A DNA stretch of 64,000 nt from Rehmannia glutinosa (Eukaryota > Streptophyta > Magnoliopsida > Lamiales > Orobanchaceae): positions 8,970,441 through 9,034,440 of the forward strand of contig CM071925.1 in NCBI GenBank assembly GCA_016081115.2, written 5' to 3'. The notes beneath the pieces are model-generated. The model ran no database searches and was not told the origin of the DNA. It saw only the letters and a list, made by a program, of their open reading frames with translations. Below, piece after piece: positions 46,490 through 59,149 of this stretch. Numbering within the stretch: the stretch's first letter is position 1; every line of letters starts with the position of its first letter. Position numbers and translations under genes: made by a program.

Positions 46490-49399
46490 TCAGATTTCAA
46501 CTTCAACGGCTGGTGTTGCTACAATTTGAGGAATATACTCCTCTTCCTTTGGCGGGTGAATGGTAACAAGATCTGGCAAAGGTGTAGTCGGCCCTTGCTT
46601 GCCCTTCGGATCCCAGTCAAGCATAATTTTGACCTTGATACCAAGTACTCCCTGAAAAATACCAATCCAAGCAAACCAGGGAGTGTGAAAAAGCTTTTCA
46701 TTCTTTGGTATTAAAAACCCAAGTATCTAGAGTAACTTAGTAAGTACATTGTCAAATAATATTTGCGTTAATTGCAAAATCTACCCCTCAGCTTTAGCCT
46801 AATTACCAAAAAATCATTTTCTTTTAAAATTACAAATACCCCTTGCCATTTGATTTTATCTTACAAATTGCACATTCAATGCATCTTCGGGGGTGGGGGG
46901 GGGATAGGTATTTGCTAGGATAATACAAACCTCCAGCAATCAATTGTAATTTTGAAAGATAACTGGAGCTTTTTGTATCCCTTTGCAGACAAACAAAAAA
47001 GAAACAATAAAGGAGAAAAGAAAAGACCTGTCTAAGTAGAACATGCCGCACAGCAGAATCAATGTACTCCTTCACAGGTTGTCCAGAAGATATCATGTAT
47101 CCATCCTTGAATTTCATTGACTTGGCTCGCTGAGCACGAAGCTTTCCGCTTACAATCACCTACAAAGAAATGAGTCGAAAGTTAAATGCGACAACAGACC
47201 ATTTTGAGGAGAAAAAATTATTAAAAGAACAAAATCTTCTAACCAACCTCACATCCCTTGGCCCCACTCTCCATTACAAACCTCAAAACACCATAGCAAG
47301 CCCTAAAGGATGAGAAAAGAGAAAACAAGTTAGATGAAATGGAGTAGTGTAAGCCAATGCACAATCCCTTGAAACTAGGTTTCCGATACAAGTTTAGGTG
47401 TAGCACCTTAACTCATACAGTTTTTCTACAGGGATCTCAAAATTGGGGCTGAAGCCATATCACATGATAATAGTTAAGACTTAATTTCAGAAAAAACATC
47501 ATTTCAAAAAACACATTTGCAGAACTCCAAAAGGATGACCGACTTGATTTATAGATCATAAATCGAAACCAAATACCCTATTCCAATATCCTAGTAAACG
47601 AAAAACTTTATAACTTCTGTTTTTCTTTTTTTTGGTTTTCCAAGGGCTATTACGAGATTGGGGGCCTTAGCTTAAAATACAACACTTCAATCACTAAAGG
47701 TCTGGAACGACTTGAAAAATGGCAAAATATTACAAGGGAATCTCCAGGAACAGAACGACCAATCAAAAAGAGATCTCAAGAAAATGCAAAAAAATTGGGT
47801 ATGGAAAAAAAAGGCTAACAAGAACACAGTATCAAGAATGGTATCTTTAATTTGCTGGAGACTTTAGAAATATAATAGGTCCATTCAAGCAGACCGAGCA
47901 ACATCTCATAAAAGATTTACAAGCATGCTTTTGGAACTTACCTTGCTCTGATTTATATATCTGATGTTCCCATCTTAAATCTGTCACAATGGAAATAAGT
48001 TGTTCCTTGGGCATAAGTTCAATGGGAATATCAGATTTAGTCACCTTCAGACACGAGGTAGGCACTTATTACTGCCAACTCGCTGTAACGATGACAGCTA
48101 GAAAAATGATACATCCATCTAGATCCAGATTAAATCAGCAAATGCAAGAAAACTGTGATCCATACCATGTATTTCAATATTATTGCGGGTGCTTTAAACC
48201 AATCTTCCAATTTTCTAGATCAAATTAATCAGAAGAAAAAAAATATTGTCCCATGAACAGAAAAGGAAATACAAATGACGGCTATTCCTCAGAAATGTAT
48301 TGTCAACATTCTATTGAGATGAAAGTGACTACATTAGGCAACAATCGTAAATAACCAAGTGCGTAAAGGAAAACCAGTTGTGAGCAAGGAATATCCGTGA
48401 ATGAAAGACGGGAAAGTCATACAAAAAAATGAACTTTATACCTCCGAACTGCAAGGCCTCCAAGAAGCTTGTAACGCAGTGACTCAGCCTGAGCTATGGC
48501 ACATAGGCCCCTGTTATTGACCTTCTCAGCATAAAGTTCCACACTGTTTTCTGGAAACTTGAAACGCTTTTGAACAACAGAAGTCAGCTCCTAATTCTCC
48601 TACCCTTCTCCCTGAAAAGCAAAAACAAATGAATGATATAAATTATCCACCAGAAATTAAAATCAAATGCAAGAAAGAGAAACCCTATCATCCATCTAAG
48701 TCCTACTGGAATTTTTTAGTGGATAATGTAAACAATTCATGCCACATATTCAAACTACAAACAAAAAATGACATAAGATTTCTTCTCATGTCCCTCAAAT
48801 CACACAACAAAACCTTTTGAAATTAGATTTTTTAACACCCGAGGAAAATAAACTCACAGAGCATGAAAACTCCACCCCAAACACTATTATGAAACAGTAG
48901 ATTGAAAAACTATTTAAACCCGACAACTAAGTAATCAATTTTATTTTTCTCAACGTAATAAATTTAAGTCATGCATATACCTGAATTCCAAATAGACTGA
49001 ACCAGAATTTGCTACGGCACCTATTCAAATTTCCGAAGCACAATAATGACATGGAAATTCAATAAATCCGAAAACAACGCCTAAACAATTCAGTTTTACC
49101 TAAAAAATACATCAACATATACGTGCTTAAATACGTATGCTTAGATTACCGAGTACGTTCTGAGTCCGAGTAGCTCGGATAATGATCTCGGTACGCATTG
49201 GCGTGACTCGAACCTCCACTCCGGAGTAACCATCCTCCGCCAACTCGCGAGTCAGCACTTCGTTCAATTCAGCAAAAAACACTCCATCCGCAACAAACTG
49301 TACATAACAACAAATTCAATATAATGTGAAATAAAGAAATTACAGCAAATGGACGTTCGTTTGACTAACCTTTCGCTTTTTGCTCATCTGAGTAGCCAT
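46490..49399 (-). pseudogene. RPS3: 40S ribosomal protein S3, with two 1-bp deletions in exon 3
   Basis: uS3 lies at the mRNA entry of the small ribosomal subunit. Exons on the minus strand are 49370-49399, 49150-49297, 48442-48611, 47248-47302, 47028-47159 and 46490-46651, all GT-AG. The product begins MATQMSKKRK and contains FVADGVFFAELNEVLTRELA, the KH domain, KFPENSVELYAEKVNNRGLC, ACYGVLRFVMESGAKGCEV, SGKLRAQRAKSMKFKDGYM and the end EEEYIPQIVATPAVEVEI, all strongly conserved. The spliced length is 697 nt, two short of 699 (232 aa). One base is missing just after the exon 3 acceptor (about 48607-48611) and one at about 48589-48591, both in the GEKGRRIREL codons of the KH loop, so the frame is lost and stops soon after. 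Everything else looks functional, so recent inactivation or consensus error are both possible. Confidence 0.9.
46768..46985. mobile_element. MITE in RPS3 intron 5
   Basis: TTAATTGCAAAATCTACCCC, CCTAATTACC and the far TTTTTGTATCCCT belong to the GGGATAATTAC family also present in ACL5 introns. The interior has a G-run at 46890-46903. It lies fully within the intron. Confidence 0.5.
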
Positions 49400-50903
49400 G
49401 TTTGGTTAGTCAGCGCCGCTGCGATTTGCGTATGTTTGTATGTTTGTTTGAACTGAAACTACTGAAACTGTGTTATGGGAAACCCTAAGGTGCCTTACGA
49501 GGGAGGGGTGATAGAGTCATTATACCCTAGTTCTTTTTTTTTTTCGCTCTACCATTTTATTTGTAATTATTTGCCATCCTAACATTTGTAATTTTTTTAT
49601 TTCCCAAAAAAAGAAAAAGGCAATTGTGATTTTGTTCTAATTTCACGTCATATGTTAAGTCATATCCAAAGTATATTAAAAAGTATTTTTTATAAACTTA
49701 TAAAGAAAATATGAAGTAAAAATATAATTGGAATAAAAAAATTTCGGACGGCCAATTGTCCAATCTCATAGGCTCATACTAACACAAAAATATGAAAATC
49801 CATAATTAAAAGAATTACTTAGATGATTTTAAGTCTGAAAAAAAAATTGGAGGGCAGAAATTACAGCTGCCTATAAATAATTTTCATCATTTTTTTTTTT
49901 GAGCAACCCAATTTCTCTCAAATTAACTCATTTTTCTCTTTCTCTCTCACGCTTCTCAATACTCAACCATATTATTTATCTCTCCCCCTCCTATTCATAT
50001 AAATAATTTTAGTATTTCTTTAATTTATCACTATTTTTATTATTTTTCTCTTCATGATGATAATAAAAGATATAATAAAATCCATATTGCCTATTTTCAA
50101 TTCAATTTTTCATTTATTGTCAGTTTTTTTGGGACTATAGTTTATACTATTATTTACCAAAAAAATTACACAAACAATCAAATCTCCAAAATATTTCTCA
50201 TCATATCAACACAATTATTATAGTTTTTTTTTATCTGTATATCTAACTTTTACTTTAAAAAAAATCACCACTATTTACTCAGAAAATAAAAGTCGGCGGA
50301 AAGAAAGGACAAAACAACCTCAGCCTTCTTAGAAGAATATTTATTAAATTCTCAATATGACTAGCATAATCAAAATAAAAGGTTGAATAATAGTTTGAGA
50401 CTTTGAGTGGAGCACTATATTTTCAAGAGTAGATATATTAGGTTAATTTACACACAGAAGCAGCATACATATGAAAATAATAATGTTTTTTTTTTTTTTT
50501 TTTTTTTTTGCATGTATAACTCGTTAATTGGCAAAAACTGCCTAGTCGTAGACATTATGTTTGATGTGAAAAATCTAATCATATACCTATGTTCCAATTG
50601 TGAGAGATTGGGAGAGTCACAACGATTATACATCGTTTAAGAAAATTAATAGAGACTCAGCTTACATCCATTTTTTTATGATTAACGAGACTAAAATATC
50701 ACTACATCGTCTATTGACCGAAGTACGAGGATGGCTCCTAAAGTTTTCTCAGTTGTGATAAATAACATGGTAAAAAATCTTACTGAGAATGCTATGCTCC
50801 CTTTATAGGATTATTACAAGGGTCCATTGATGATCTCTAACTCTCAAAAACTGTCGACCCAACTTATTGCATCTTCCCATATGGACGCGGCAACTTGGGC
50901 GAG
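49400..50903. other. Region between RPS3 and PEX10
   Basis: The first part is the RPS3 upstream region; a run of CT-type leader is not obvious. (A/T)-rich sequence with a T23 homopolymer at about 50487 follows. The last part is the PEX10 3' flank. No further gene is seen. Confidence 0.35.
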
Positions 50904-53900
50904 TTAAAAATCAGAATGATAGAGACAAACTAGACTCGAATGAGTCGCAGGCGAACGACACAGTGGACATTCAGGCTTTTCATTACACCATTCCATAATG
51001 CAGTTCCTTTTCAAAAAAAAAAAAAAAAACAATAGATGAGAAAAGTCGTATATCGTCCACACGCATAGATCAACCAAGTAAAAGAGCAATGATAGTATGT
51101 TAAAGAGTCAATACCAGCAAAATACATGACCACAAGGAGTGGCCGTTGGATGTTGGCGATTGCTTAGGCAAAGCGTGCATTTGCTCACTACACTGACTTG
51201 AGACTGAGAAAGACAATCATTTTAAACCAGTACGCAGAAAAACACAACTACACGTTAGCAAACTGCAAATTTAGGACTGATTAAAGGTATACCTCTGAAG
51301 TAGATGTGGATTCTGAAACCGAACTGCTCTTTCCAGAATCCTCGGTTATCAGATTACCTTCCTCATTTAAGACAGGTAAATTTCTTCCTGCCAACAATAA
51401 TATTTAGAAAATCTCAAGTAAATTAGCAGTCTGTTTCATCCGAGGAGGAAAGATATATTTACTATGATACTGATGACAAGTAACAATGCTATAAAAATGA
51501 CATCATCAAAAGCATACCAAATCTGGAAATTAAATATTTTCCTCTATAAATGCTCCAAACTATAACTGTCTTTTGCTACAACTATACAAAAAAGCTCTCT
51601 GTGCCAGGTCCGGCAGAAATATCATGAACTCATAACTAAGATGGATCTATTCATCTAACAAACAATGCTATATTCTTTAGTTCTTACAACCACACAACCG
51701 AAAGACGGAAAGATCATATTTGGAAAACGAAAAAATTGGTGGCTAATGATCAACTTGTATAGCATATTAAAGACAATAAAAAAACTAACCTGCTGAAGTT
51801 TGATAAGCTCCAATAGATGTTTGTTGAAATGAAGTAGCAAAGGAAGATAAATTGCTTCTCCGTAATCCTTCAGCAGCAATTATACACAGCTGAACGAGAA
51901 GGAAAACCCCCAATATTTGATATCTGCATAAGAGGAGAATGTTAGAGACAACTTACCTGACTAATCAGTATAAGACAACTGTATTTAGAGAATGTTCTCC
52001 TGGCAAGAATGCATAAATACACATGATAACTATCTGTTTATATGTAGAAAAATCTTTCACTTGGAAAACAGTGAAACGGTATTTATGACTAGCATCTCAG
52101 CAAATGAAAGAAAGGCATCAGAAAAGTAAATATATAAAAGATATCAGATGAATAAACTTCATAATAAGCATATAGGACGAAATATATAATATATTACTCT
52201 TAGGCAAGTTCATCCCCCGTTAGAAAGGGCTTAACTTTTAAAGCTAATTGGCTAAGGTACCTAGGCCGTTGATTGGTTGGTTTGCCAATAAACACATAAC
52301 GAATCCCAGCAGCTCGTTTTGATAAATGATAATATAGTCCTATGAAAAGAAAAACAATGTGAGAATCACAAAAGAAATAGCGTTTTTGTCCAAATTAACA
52401 TGGGCTCTCTATCATGGATAGAGCTTGATCACTTCACCTTCAAAATAAAAGAACATGAGGTTTGTACGGAGAACCAACATGAAACACTCCCGAGCTATGG
52501 GTAGGACCTAATCAAACAGTAGGAAGGATAAATTAGCTGGGACAAAAATTTACAGAATGTGGGGGACAGGAGAGAGAGATGCTCTTGCAAAGCTGAACCT
52601 ATAAACATATGAATTGACTCAAATTAAAAAGCAGAAATTTGTGGATGAATCTATAAACATATGAATCAGGAGACAAATGATAACTGACTCAAATTAAAAG
52701 ACAGAAACCCATTTCACATATATTTGTCCTTCCTAAAATTTATTGTATACAAGCAAGACTGATTAAGTGGATGAGAGCATACTGAGGGCCACCTCCGAAC
52801 TACATACAACCATAACCCAGAAATTCTGGATTTCAATTTTGACAAAGCTGAAACTCGAACTCCTGAATTCAAGGATGATGACATTTCAGCAGTAGCAGAC
52901 GACTGAATTTGATTGTTTGGGGTATTTTCATTTTCAATGATATCATCAGATAGTGAATCAGCCATGGTGATGCCTCGAGAAGCTATACGGGCACTGCAAA
53001 CGAGATAGATAAACAACTCAGCCATCTTTACAAGCACCTTAAGTTTCAAATAACCTGAAACTTACAAGCAGGGAGACGGAGCTCAAGCAATAAATGAAAA
53101 GTCAAAGAACCTGATCCTTTCAGCAATATATGGGAATGCTGTCTGATAAAAAATAAAAAGAGAACGCCTCGCAGGGGTTGGAGGAAGTCCATAGGGTCCT
53201 GCAACCTGTAAAAGCAACGATTAATAGATTGGGCTTCCTATTACATTTATAAATGCCAAAAATAATAATTCACTTTACTTTCTTCATTATTTATTGAAAC
53301 TTGAAGCATCAAAGAGTTTAATGATCCATGTGCGAGCATTGCTCAAATATCCAAGATTAACAGATTATTGAATAATCAAGTTTGCAGCTCAAACTTCAGG
53401 CATGGAATCTCAATTGGTCAATTAAGAGGCACAACATTACATGGACTTGAATCATGCAGAAAGTTGTTCAGAAACATTATTACAGAGGTGTCCGAATGAT
53501 AAATATACAAAATAAAGTATTTATTAGCAAGTATCTTCTTCTTTGGATTTCTAAAAGGAACTTCATATAAAAATGCAACCACATAAAATACATGCACATT
53601 GTGAACAAACATTCCTCCACTTAGCTGAGCATCAGTTTACTTAATCATCGCCAAGCAAAAACAAACACAGCCTCATGCATATGCACACATGAAGAGAAAA
53701 ATGAAAGACGGACACCTGAGTAATGTCACAATATTCTTCTCCTAGGGTCTGTTTTCCTGCACCAGTTGTTAACACATAATAGAGCATCTGTCCCAAAAGT
53801 TTCGTCTGCAAAACAAATTAACCCAGGCCACCTTCTTAGAACAATAGTGAAAAGAAACCTTATACATCAGTCTGTGGTAGCAAAAGAAAATAAAACAGAC

Positions 53901-54759
53901 ACGAAACTAAAATAACCGAATTACGGAACAGGTAGCTCATACAGTCAAATGAGAGAAATCATTCACGATTCACATACACGTGACATTACAATTTCATAAT
54001 CAATAAAAGAATAATCAATTTCGGGAAAATCAGTATTCGAATTGTACAAGTACCGCGCGTTGAAAAGAGATATTGTTCAGTACTCCACTAAATGCTAAAT
54101 ACGGTATTGACACTTTGCCAATACCAATAACAAAGTAACAAACTAACATACAAATACTGTAATCTTAGCAATTTTTGATATATTGTATTCGAATAATTAA
54201 ATTCTGAATGCCATTAAGAAAGAAGCTGTACTAACTTCTATCGATTTAGTAACAACATTTAAAGATAGGAATGAATTGGAGAAAGAAGAGCAAACCTCAC
54301 TCTGATATGCAACAGCAACTCTTGTACCTGGAAGATAAGGCAAAAATTCTGAGATTTACACCATAACATAGAAATAGTATTTGATAAGGACTTGTAAATA
54401 TAGCTTAAGGATAGATAGAGCTAATGGAATTGGAACTGGCCAACCTAATGTCAAACTAAAAAAAGACGCAATTTTCTAGTTTCAAAGGAATTAAAACGAT
54501 ATAAATGCAAATTCAGTTTACTGTATGAGGGAAGATGAATAGATAGTCTAACTAGAATACCAAAGAGATGGCGGAAGGCGTCGCGGCAGGCGTCATAGAC
54601 GAAGGAAGCGTACTGGTCGTCCTTCTCAGCCGCTCTCATTATTTCTGGCTGCGCCGCCAGCTGAAACCTCCGCACGCCGCCGCTTCCACTGGGCCCCACA
54701 TCCGAGTTGCTATTGCTAGTAGCGTCTCCGGTAACCGCAGTTGCTTCTCTCAGCCCCAT
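50904..54759 (-). CDS. PEX10: Peroxisome biogenesis factor 10 (RING E3 ligase of the peroxisomal import machinery)
   Basis: PEX10 works with PEX2 and PEX12 in the peroxisomal membrane to ubiquitinate the import receptor PEX5. Exons on the minus strand are 54561-54759, 54296-54327, 53716-53805, 53111-53205, 52783-52993, 52438-52507, 52261-52339, 51790-51923, 51293-51387, 51115-51203 and 50904-51006; all are GT-AG with consistent phases and give 1197 nt, 398 aa, near the plant PEX10 length. The N-terminus has RRFQLAAQPEIMRAAEKDDQ; the membrane region includes GLYYHLSKRAAGIRYVFIGK. The C3HC4 RING is C344, C347, C359, H361, C364, C367, C378, C381, and the end is SSLVCLYHSDF. Start ATG 54759 gives the MGLREATAV beginning; an upstream in-frame ATG exists at 54864 but lies in probable leader. 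No damage seen. Confidence 0.94.
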
Positions 54760-54952
54760 CCCCCCCGAGCGCTCTCTCTCTCTCTCTCCAATTGCTACTG
54801 TTGAAAATCCCAGACGATAGTGTTCGGAAAATCTCGAAACGAAAGTGTAAAACGACACCGTCACAGTGGTATGTTTGAGGAAATAGTTTGGAATTTAAAA
54901 AGGGCTGAAAGGGATGAAAAAAATGATTTGGAACGAAAAATAAAAAAACATG

Positions 54953-55024
54953 CGCCGTTGCCGGGGATCGAACCCGGGTCACCCGGGTGACAGGCGGGAA
55001 TACTTACCACTATACTACAACGAC
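54953..55024 (-). tRNA. tRNA-Asp (GTC)
   Basis: The 72-nt sequence reads GTCGTTGTAGTATAGTGGTA on its 5' side; anticodon GTC is at 34-36, the T arm is CCGGGTTCGATCCCCGG, and the acceptor ends CAACGGC plus discriminator G. The acceptor and T stems pair fully. The anticodon stem has a C-C clash at its lowest pair (31-39), where the usual plant gene has C-G. A run of seven T follows within about 5 bases as a Pol III terminator. It lies 194 bases upstream of the PEX10 ATG on the same strand. Confidence 0.93.
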
Positions 55025-55482
55025 TGCTCATGCAAACATATTGTGCGATAGTGTTATAGCTAATATAATCCCCATATAGTTCAACTTTGGACCTGTGCTT
55101 CTTTAATTGAACTTCTATTTTAAGTAACATCAAATATATTGGCACATTGAAGTTTATTTACATGTCACATAATATAAATTAACTAAAGATGTTTAAAAGT
55201 ATGAATATCCATAACAATCAACCTTCAAGTGATAAAACTCTTATTATCAGAAGAATGCGACTCTTGCAAGGTAACAAGAAAAGTACAACGTTTACAATTA
55301 ACGAGCCATTTTCGACGGGATTTGATTCCGATACTTCTACTTCGGAGTGTCCAACCCAGTTAACTAATTAAGGATAATTGTACTCCAAATTCTCAACCAT
55401 AAACAAACCTAAAAACTAAAGTTCACTTTGTTTCAATCTGGTGATGTGAGATGATCATTTTGACTTGTCTATAATACAAAGG
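55025..55482. other. Spacer upstream of the tRNA gene
   Basis: AT-rich. The ORF at 55189-55371 (60 codons, plus strand) has balanced composition (NNQPSSDKTLIIRRMRLLQG) but no family is recognised. Confidence 0.25.
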
Positions 55483-55485
55483 AAC

Positions 55486-56482
55486 CACTACAAGAAAATA
55501 ATCAAATTCCCACAAAATAATTCCAACGAAATAGAAAGCTGTTGGAATTTTTAAAATTCCAATAGAAATTACAATGTTACATTATACTATTGGAGAATTC
55601 CAATAAAAATTTCAACAATAAACAAAACCGTTGGGATTTAAAATTTCAACAGAAATTCCAACACCACAACAAATCATTGGAAAATTTCAGTAATAAAATC
55701 GTTAGAATATACCATTGGAAAGATTTTCCATCACTAAAGTACACCATTAGAAAATTCCAACAAAAATTCCAACAGTAAACAAAACGTTGGTAACTAATCT
55801 TTGGGATCCGCTAGAGTTTTTAATATTCCAACAAAAATTTCAATGCTACAACAGGTTATTGGAAAATTCCATTGGAAATTCCAACACCGCTGAAAAATTT
55901 CAATATGGGTTAAAAGATTTGATAGTATTATCCATATCGATAAAATATATCTACTTTTTCTGAATCAATCATATAGAAACTAAATAGTTAAATGTGCTTG
56001 ACTTGGTACAAATTGACAATGAATGACCTACTGAGAAGTTAAAAATATTAGATAATGAGATAAAATAATTAATATTCATTGTAATGCATATATATCATTA
56101 GATTTACCATTGAACAAAATTCCAATGGTATAACTCCATTGGAATAACCGTTGGAGTTTTTCCAACAACTATATATATATATATATATATTACAATGGAT
56201 ATACCGTTGGACTAAATTCTAATGATATAACTCCGTTGGAATTAGTGTTGGAAAAATTGTAGGAGTTTTTTTCCAACAGTTGTATATTTCAATGGATAAA
56301 TACAATTGGAAGTACCGTTAGAATATTTTTCGTTGGAATTTTCATTGGAATTTTGCCATTTCAACAACCATTTTATCAACGATGCAATTTCTGTTGGAAT
56401 TTGTCGAAATCGATAATTCCAACGAAAATTGCCAAATTCGAACATATTTTTTCCGTTGGAATTTTCTCATTTTCTTGTAGTG
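55486..56482. mobile_element. CACTA (En/Spm) non-autonomous element with 3-bp TSD
   Basis: It begins CACTACAAGAAAAT and ends ATTTTCTTGTAGTG, perfect inverted repeats of the CACTA superfamily, flanked by AAC on both sides (55483-55485 and 56483-56485). The interior is filled with subterminal repeats of TTCCAACG / CGTTGGAA in both orientations, the expected binding sites for a CACTA transposase. A (TA)n tract is at 56167-56190. At 997 bp it has no transposase, so it relies on another copy. Confidence 0.93.
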
Positions 56483-56638
56483 AACATTGATAATCCTTTT
56501 TAGTACAATGAGGGATAGTAGGAAGGGACACACATAATCGTGTGAGATTGAACCCAGATCAATTATCCTGACAAATACTCTATTAATTAGTAGAGTACAA
56601 TTGAATATGGATCATAGATGTAGGGAGTGTAATAGAAT

Positions 56639-58178
56639 GTTGGGGGTGAGACCGTGAGACCTAATCTGTTACATCCATTATATTTTTTGAATGATGTAGA
56701 TTAATCCGCTTTTAAAGTTATATTTAATGTTTAAAACAGTTTAAAGGATATAGAGGTAATTGCACATATGGACACCTTGTGTGTTAATTATGGATAGATT
56801 TTACTACCTTAATTTTCGGCAGAAAGAGATTGGGGTTGCTTATTGATTGACCGATTTTTTTTTTGGGAATGATTATTATGCTTTAATACGAGATAATCAT
56901 CATATATTTTGTAAATATGTTGTTATTAGATTAAATATGCACTAATAAATATAATAATTATGTATGCAACATAATATAGGTATCAATTCATCATTATAAT
57001 ATTAAATATGCAATACTAATTATAATATTCACTAAATATGCAACATACTATACTAAACAATGCATCTTCATACTATTAAATAAGCAATAATAATGGATCT
57101 TGATGTGTATATCCAATGATGGAGCATAAAATAAAATTTAAAAGCTAGATTAAATATGCACTAATAAATATAATAATTATATATGCAACATAATATAGGT
57201 ACCAATACATCATTATAATATTAAATATGCAATAATAATTATAATATTCACTAAATATGCAACATACTATACTAAACGATGCATCTTCATACTATTAAAT
57301 AAGCAATAATAATGGATCTTGATATGTATAAATTTTTTATATGCATCATAATATATGTAACAATACATCATTATTTCGGTAAATATACAATAATTTTGTG
57401 ACAACGACATAGTTTGCATTTATGGGTTCATATATTTTTGCATTCATACAACATCACCTTAAGGCAAAAAATGCAACATATTTTAAGTATACGTTCATCA
57501 TTATTCAATTAAATATGCATCAATTCAATGTGCATTTGCACCATGCATTTTCGGTTACATCATGGCATTTTTTTTTCATAAAAAATAATAATATTGCAAG
57601 CCAACATTTATGAATATCTAGGCAATTTTTTGAATAGAACCAAATGCATCATAGCATAGTTATATATAAATCAATATAATACTAAATATGCAACATTACG
57701 AGAAATCATATATACATCAAAAATTTTCTACGATGACAGATGCATATTGAATTGTGATTTTTTGTGTTTTTGTTCCTGTTCTTCCTCCTGGAACCGTTTT
57801 TTCTTGGGGATGAAAATGATATGGCGTTTTTTTTTGTTGGTATAGAGTTGTTTGATCCCCATATTGTCTCCAAAAATTGATCCCCTAAATTATAATCAAG
57901 CAACAACTCATATATACATCTATTTCCTATGATATGACAGATACTTCCAGTTTTTTGGAGGTTATTATAATTGATTGCACCCCCTAAATTATAGGAAATA
58001 GATATGGCAAGTTAACAATCTTTCATATCTTCTTGTTGGCCATTTTTGTTGATTTCCCATATATGCCCTTAGCCGAAAATAATGACAAATAATGCTTATA
58101 TTTTCAATGTTTTCAATCTCATCCATCCAATGATTAATTATAATGGTTAAGATTAGGTCTCACGGTCTCACCCCAATA
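56639..58178. mobile_element. Inverted-repeat element with GGGGTGAGACC ends
   Basis: The left end TTGGGGGTGAGACCGTGAGA and the right end, reversed TATTGGGGTGAGACCGTGAG, match over about 35 bases through ACCTAATCT. The interior holds a tandem duplication and many ATGCAAC/ATGCAT words. The ORF at 57706-57906 on the minus strand has no domain. GAGACC-ended repeats recur at 58250 and 63340. The superfamily is not certain; a Mutator-like group is possible. Confidence 0.6.
56928..57332. repeat. Two-unit tandem repeat, about 219-bp period
   Basis: Unit 1 (56928 to about 57113) and unit 2 (57147 to about 57332) share AGATTAAATATGCACTAATA through AATGGATCTTGAT with about eight differences over 185 bases. 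The units are separated by a short unrelated spacer. Confidence 0.85.
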
Positions 58179-58330
58179 TAAGGTCTCACAAGAACCCACT
58201 CCTATAGGGATTTGATCAAATGATACAATATATATATATATATATGATTTGATCAAATGAGACAACCCCCTTACTGTGAGACGGTAAGGACTAATCACAA
58301 CTGCTAACACTAAATAATCAACGTATAAGA
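58179..58330. repeat. GAGACC-type end and (TA)n tract
   Basis: GATTTGATCAAATGA occurs twice (about 58209 and 58241), flanking a short (TA)n tract, and is followed by GAGACAACCCCC and GTGAGACGGTAAGGACTAATC. This looks like the border of a second GAGACC-ended element inserted next to a TA tract. Confidence 0.45.
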
Positions 58331-58574
58331 TTAAAATTAATATTAATATAATAAATAATTAATTTTGACACAAAAAGGGGTAACAAGCTAAAATAACAAT
58401 ATGGTGTAACCAACTTTGCACCAAATCCGTTATCTAAAAATGGAAGAAATCTCCTTTATATCAATCACGTTCTATACAAATATCAATCCCACAAATTCGC
58501 CATCAATCTCACAATTAAATCTCTCTCTCTCTCTCTCTCACATAATTATTGTGATTTTACTATATATTTAGATT

Positions 58575-59110
58575 AAGTATACTGCATTGTTTGTTATGAG
58601 ACACTGCGTAGTTAGTTATTGCTTAATACATAAAAAGTTATGAGAAACTGCATAATCATATCTTATTTGGTGCATAGATAGTAATGAGGTAATGCAAAGT
58701 TAATTGTTGTTTGATGCATACATAGTTATGAGACAATACATAATGAGTTGTTGCTTGATTCATATACAAGTATGAGACAATGCATAGTTAATTATTAATT
58801 GTTGACGCACAATTATTTGTTGTTTGGCACATATATAACTGTAACACAATGCATATTAGTTATTGATTGATGCATATACAATTATGAGATAATGCATAGT
58901 TAATTTTTGTTTGATGCACAATTATTTGTTGTTTGATGCATATATAACTATAATACAATGCACAGTTAGTTATTGTATGATGCTCGGTATAATGCATACT
59001 TGGTTTGAATAAAATGCATATTAGAATATATATTGCTTATATAGTGGATACTTATTGCATAATTATGTTAATTTTGCTGCATAAGTAAAGGGAACATATT
59101 GCATATTTAA
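58575..59110. repeat. Degenerate tandem array of TTATGAGACAATGCATAGTTA units
   Basis: Around ten units of roughly 45-70 bases contain TTATGAGACAATGCATA, GTTAATTGTTGTTTGATGCAT or close variants. The motif TGCATA is present in nearly all. No protein-like ORF occurs. Confidence 0.75.
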
Positions 59111-59149
59111 AATCAATGTGATGCATATTTTGAAAATGGAAAATAGACT

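Noticed and set aside
50407..50640. 77-codon ORF across a T homopolymer
   Set aside because: The poly-Phe stretch is a homopolymer artefact and there is no conserved text.
54760..54864. Longer PEX10 start at ATG 54864
   Set aside because: The extra residues are not conserved in character and cover a (GA)n leader; ATG 54759 fits the family length.
55590..56533. Several ORFs rich in Asn, Gln, Lys and Phe
   Set aside because: They translate the TTCCAACG subterminal repeats of the CACTA element.
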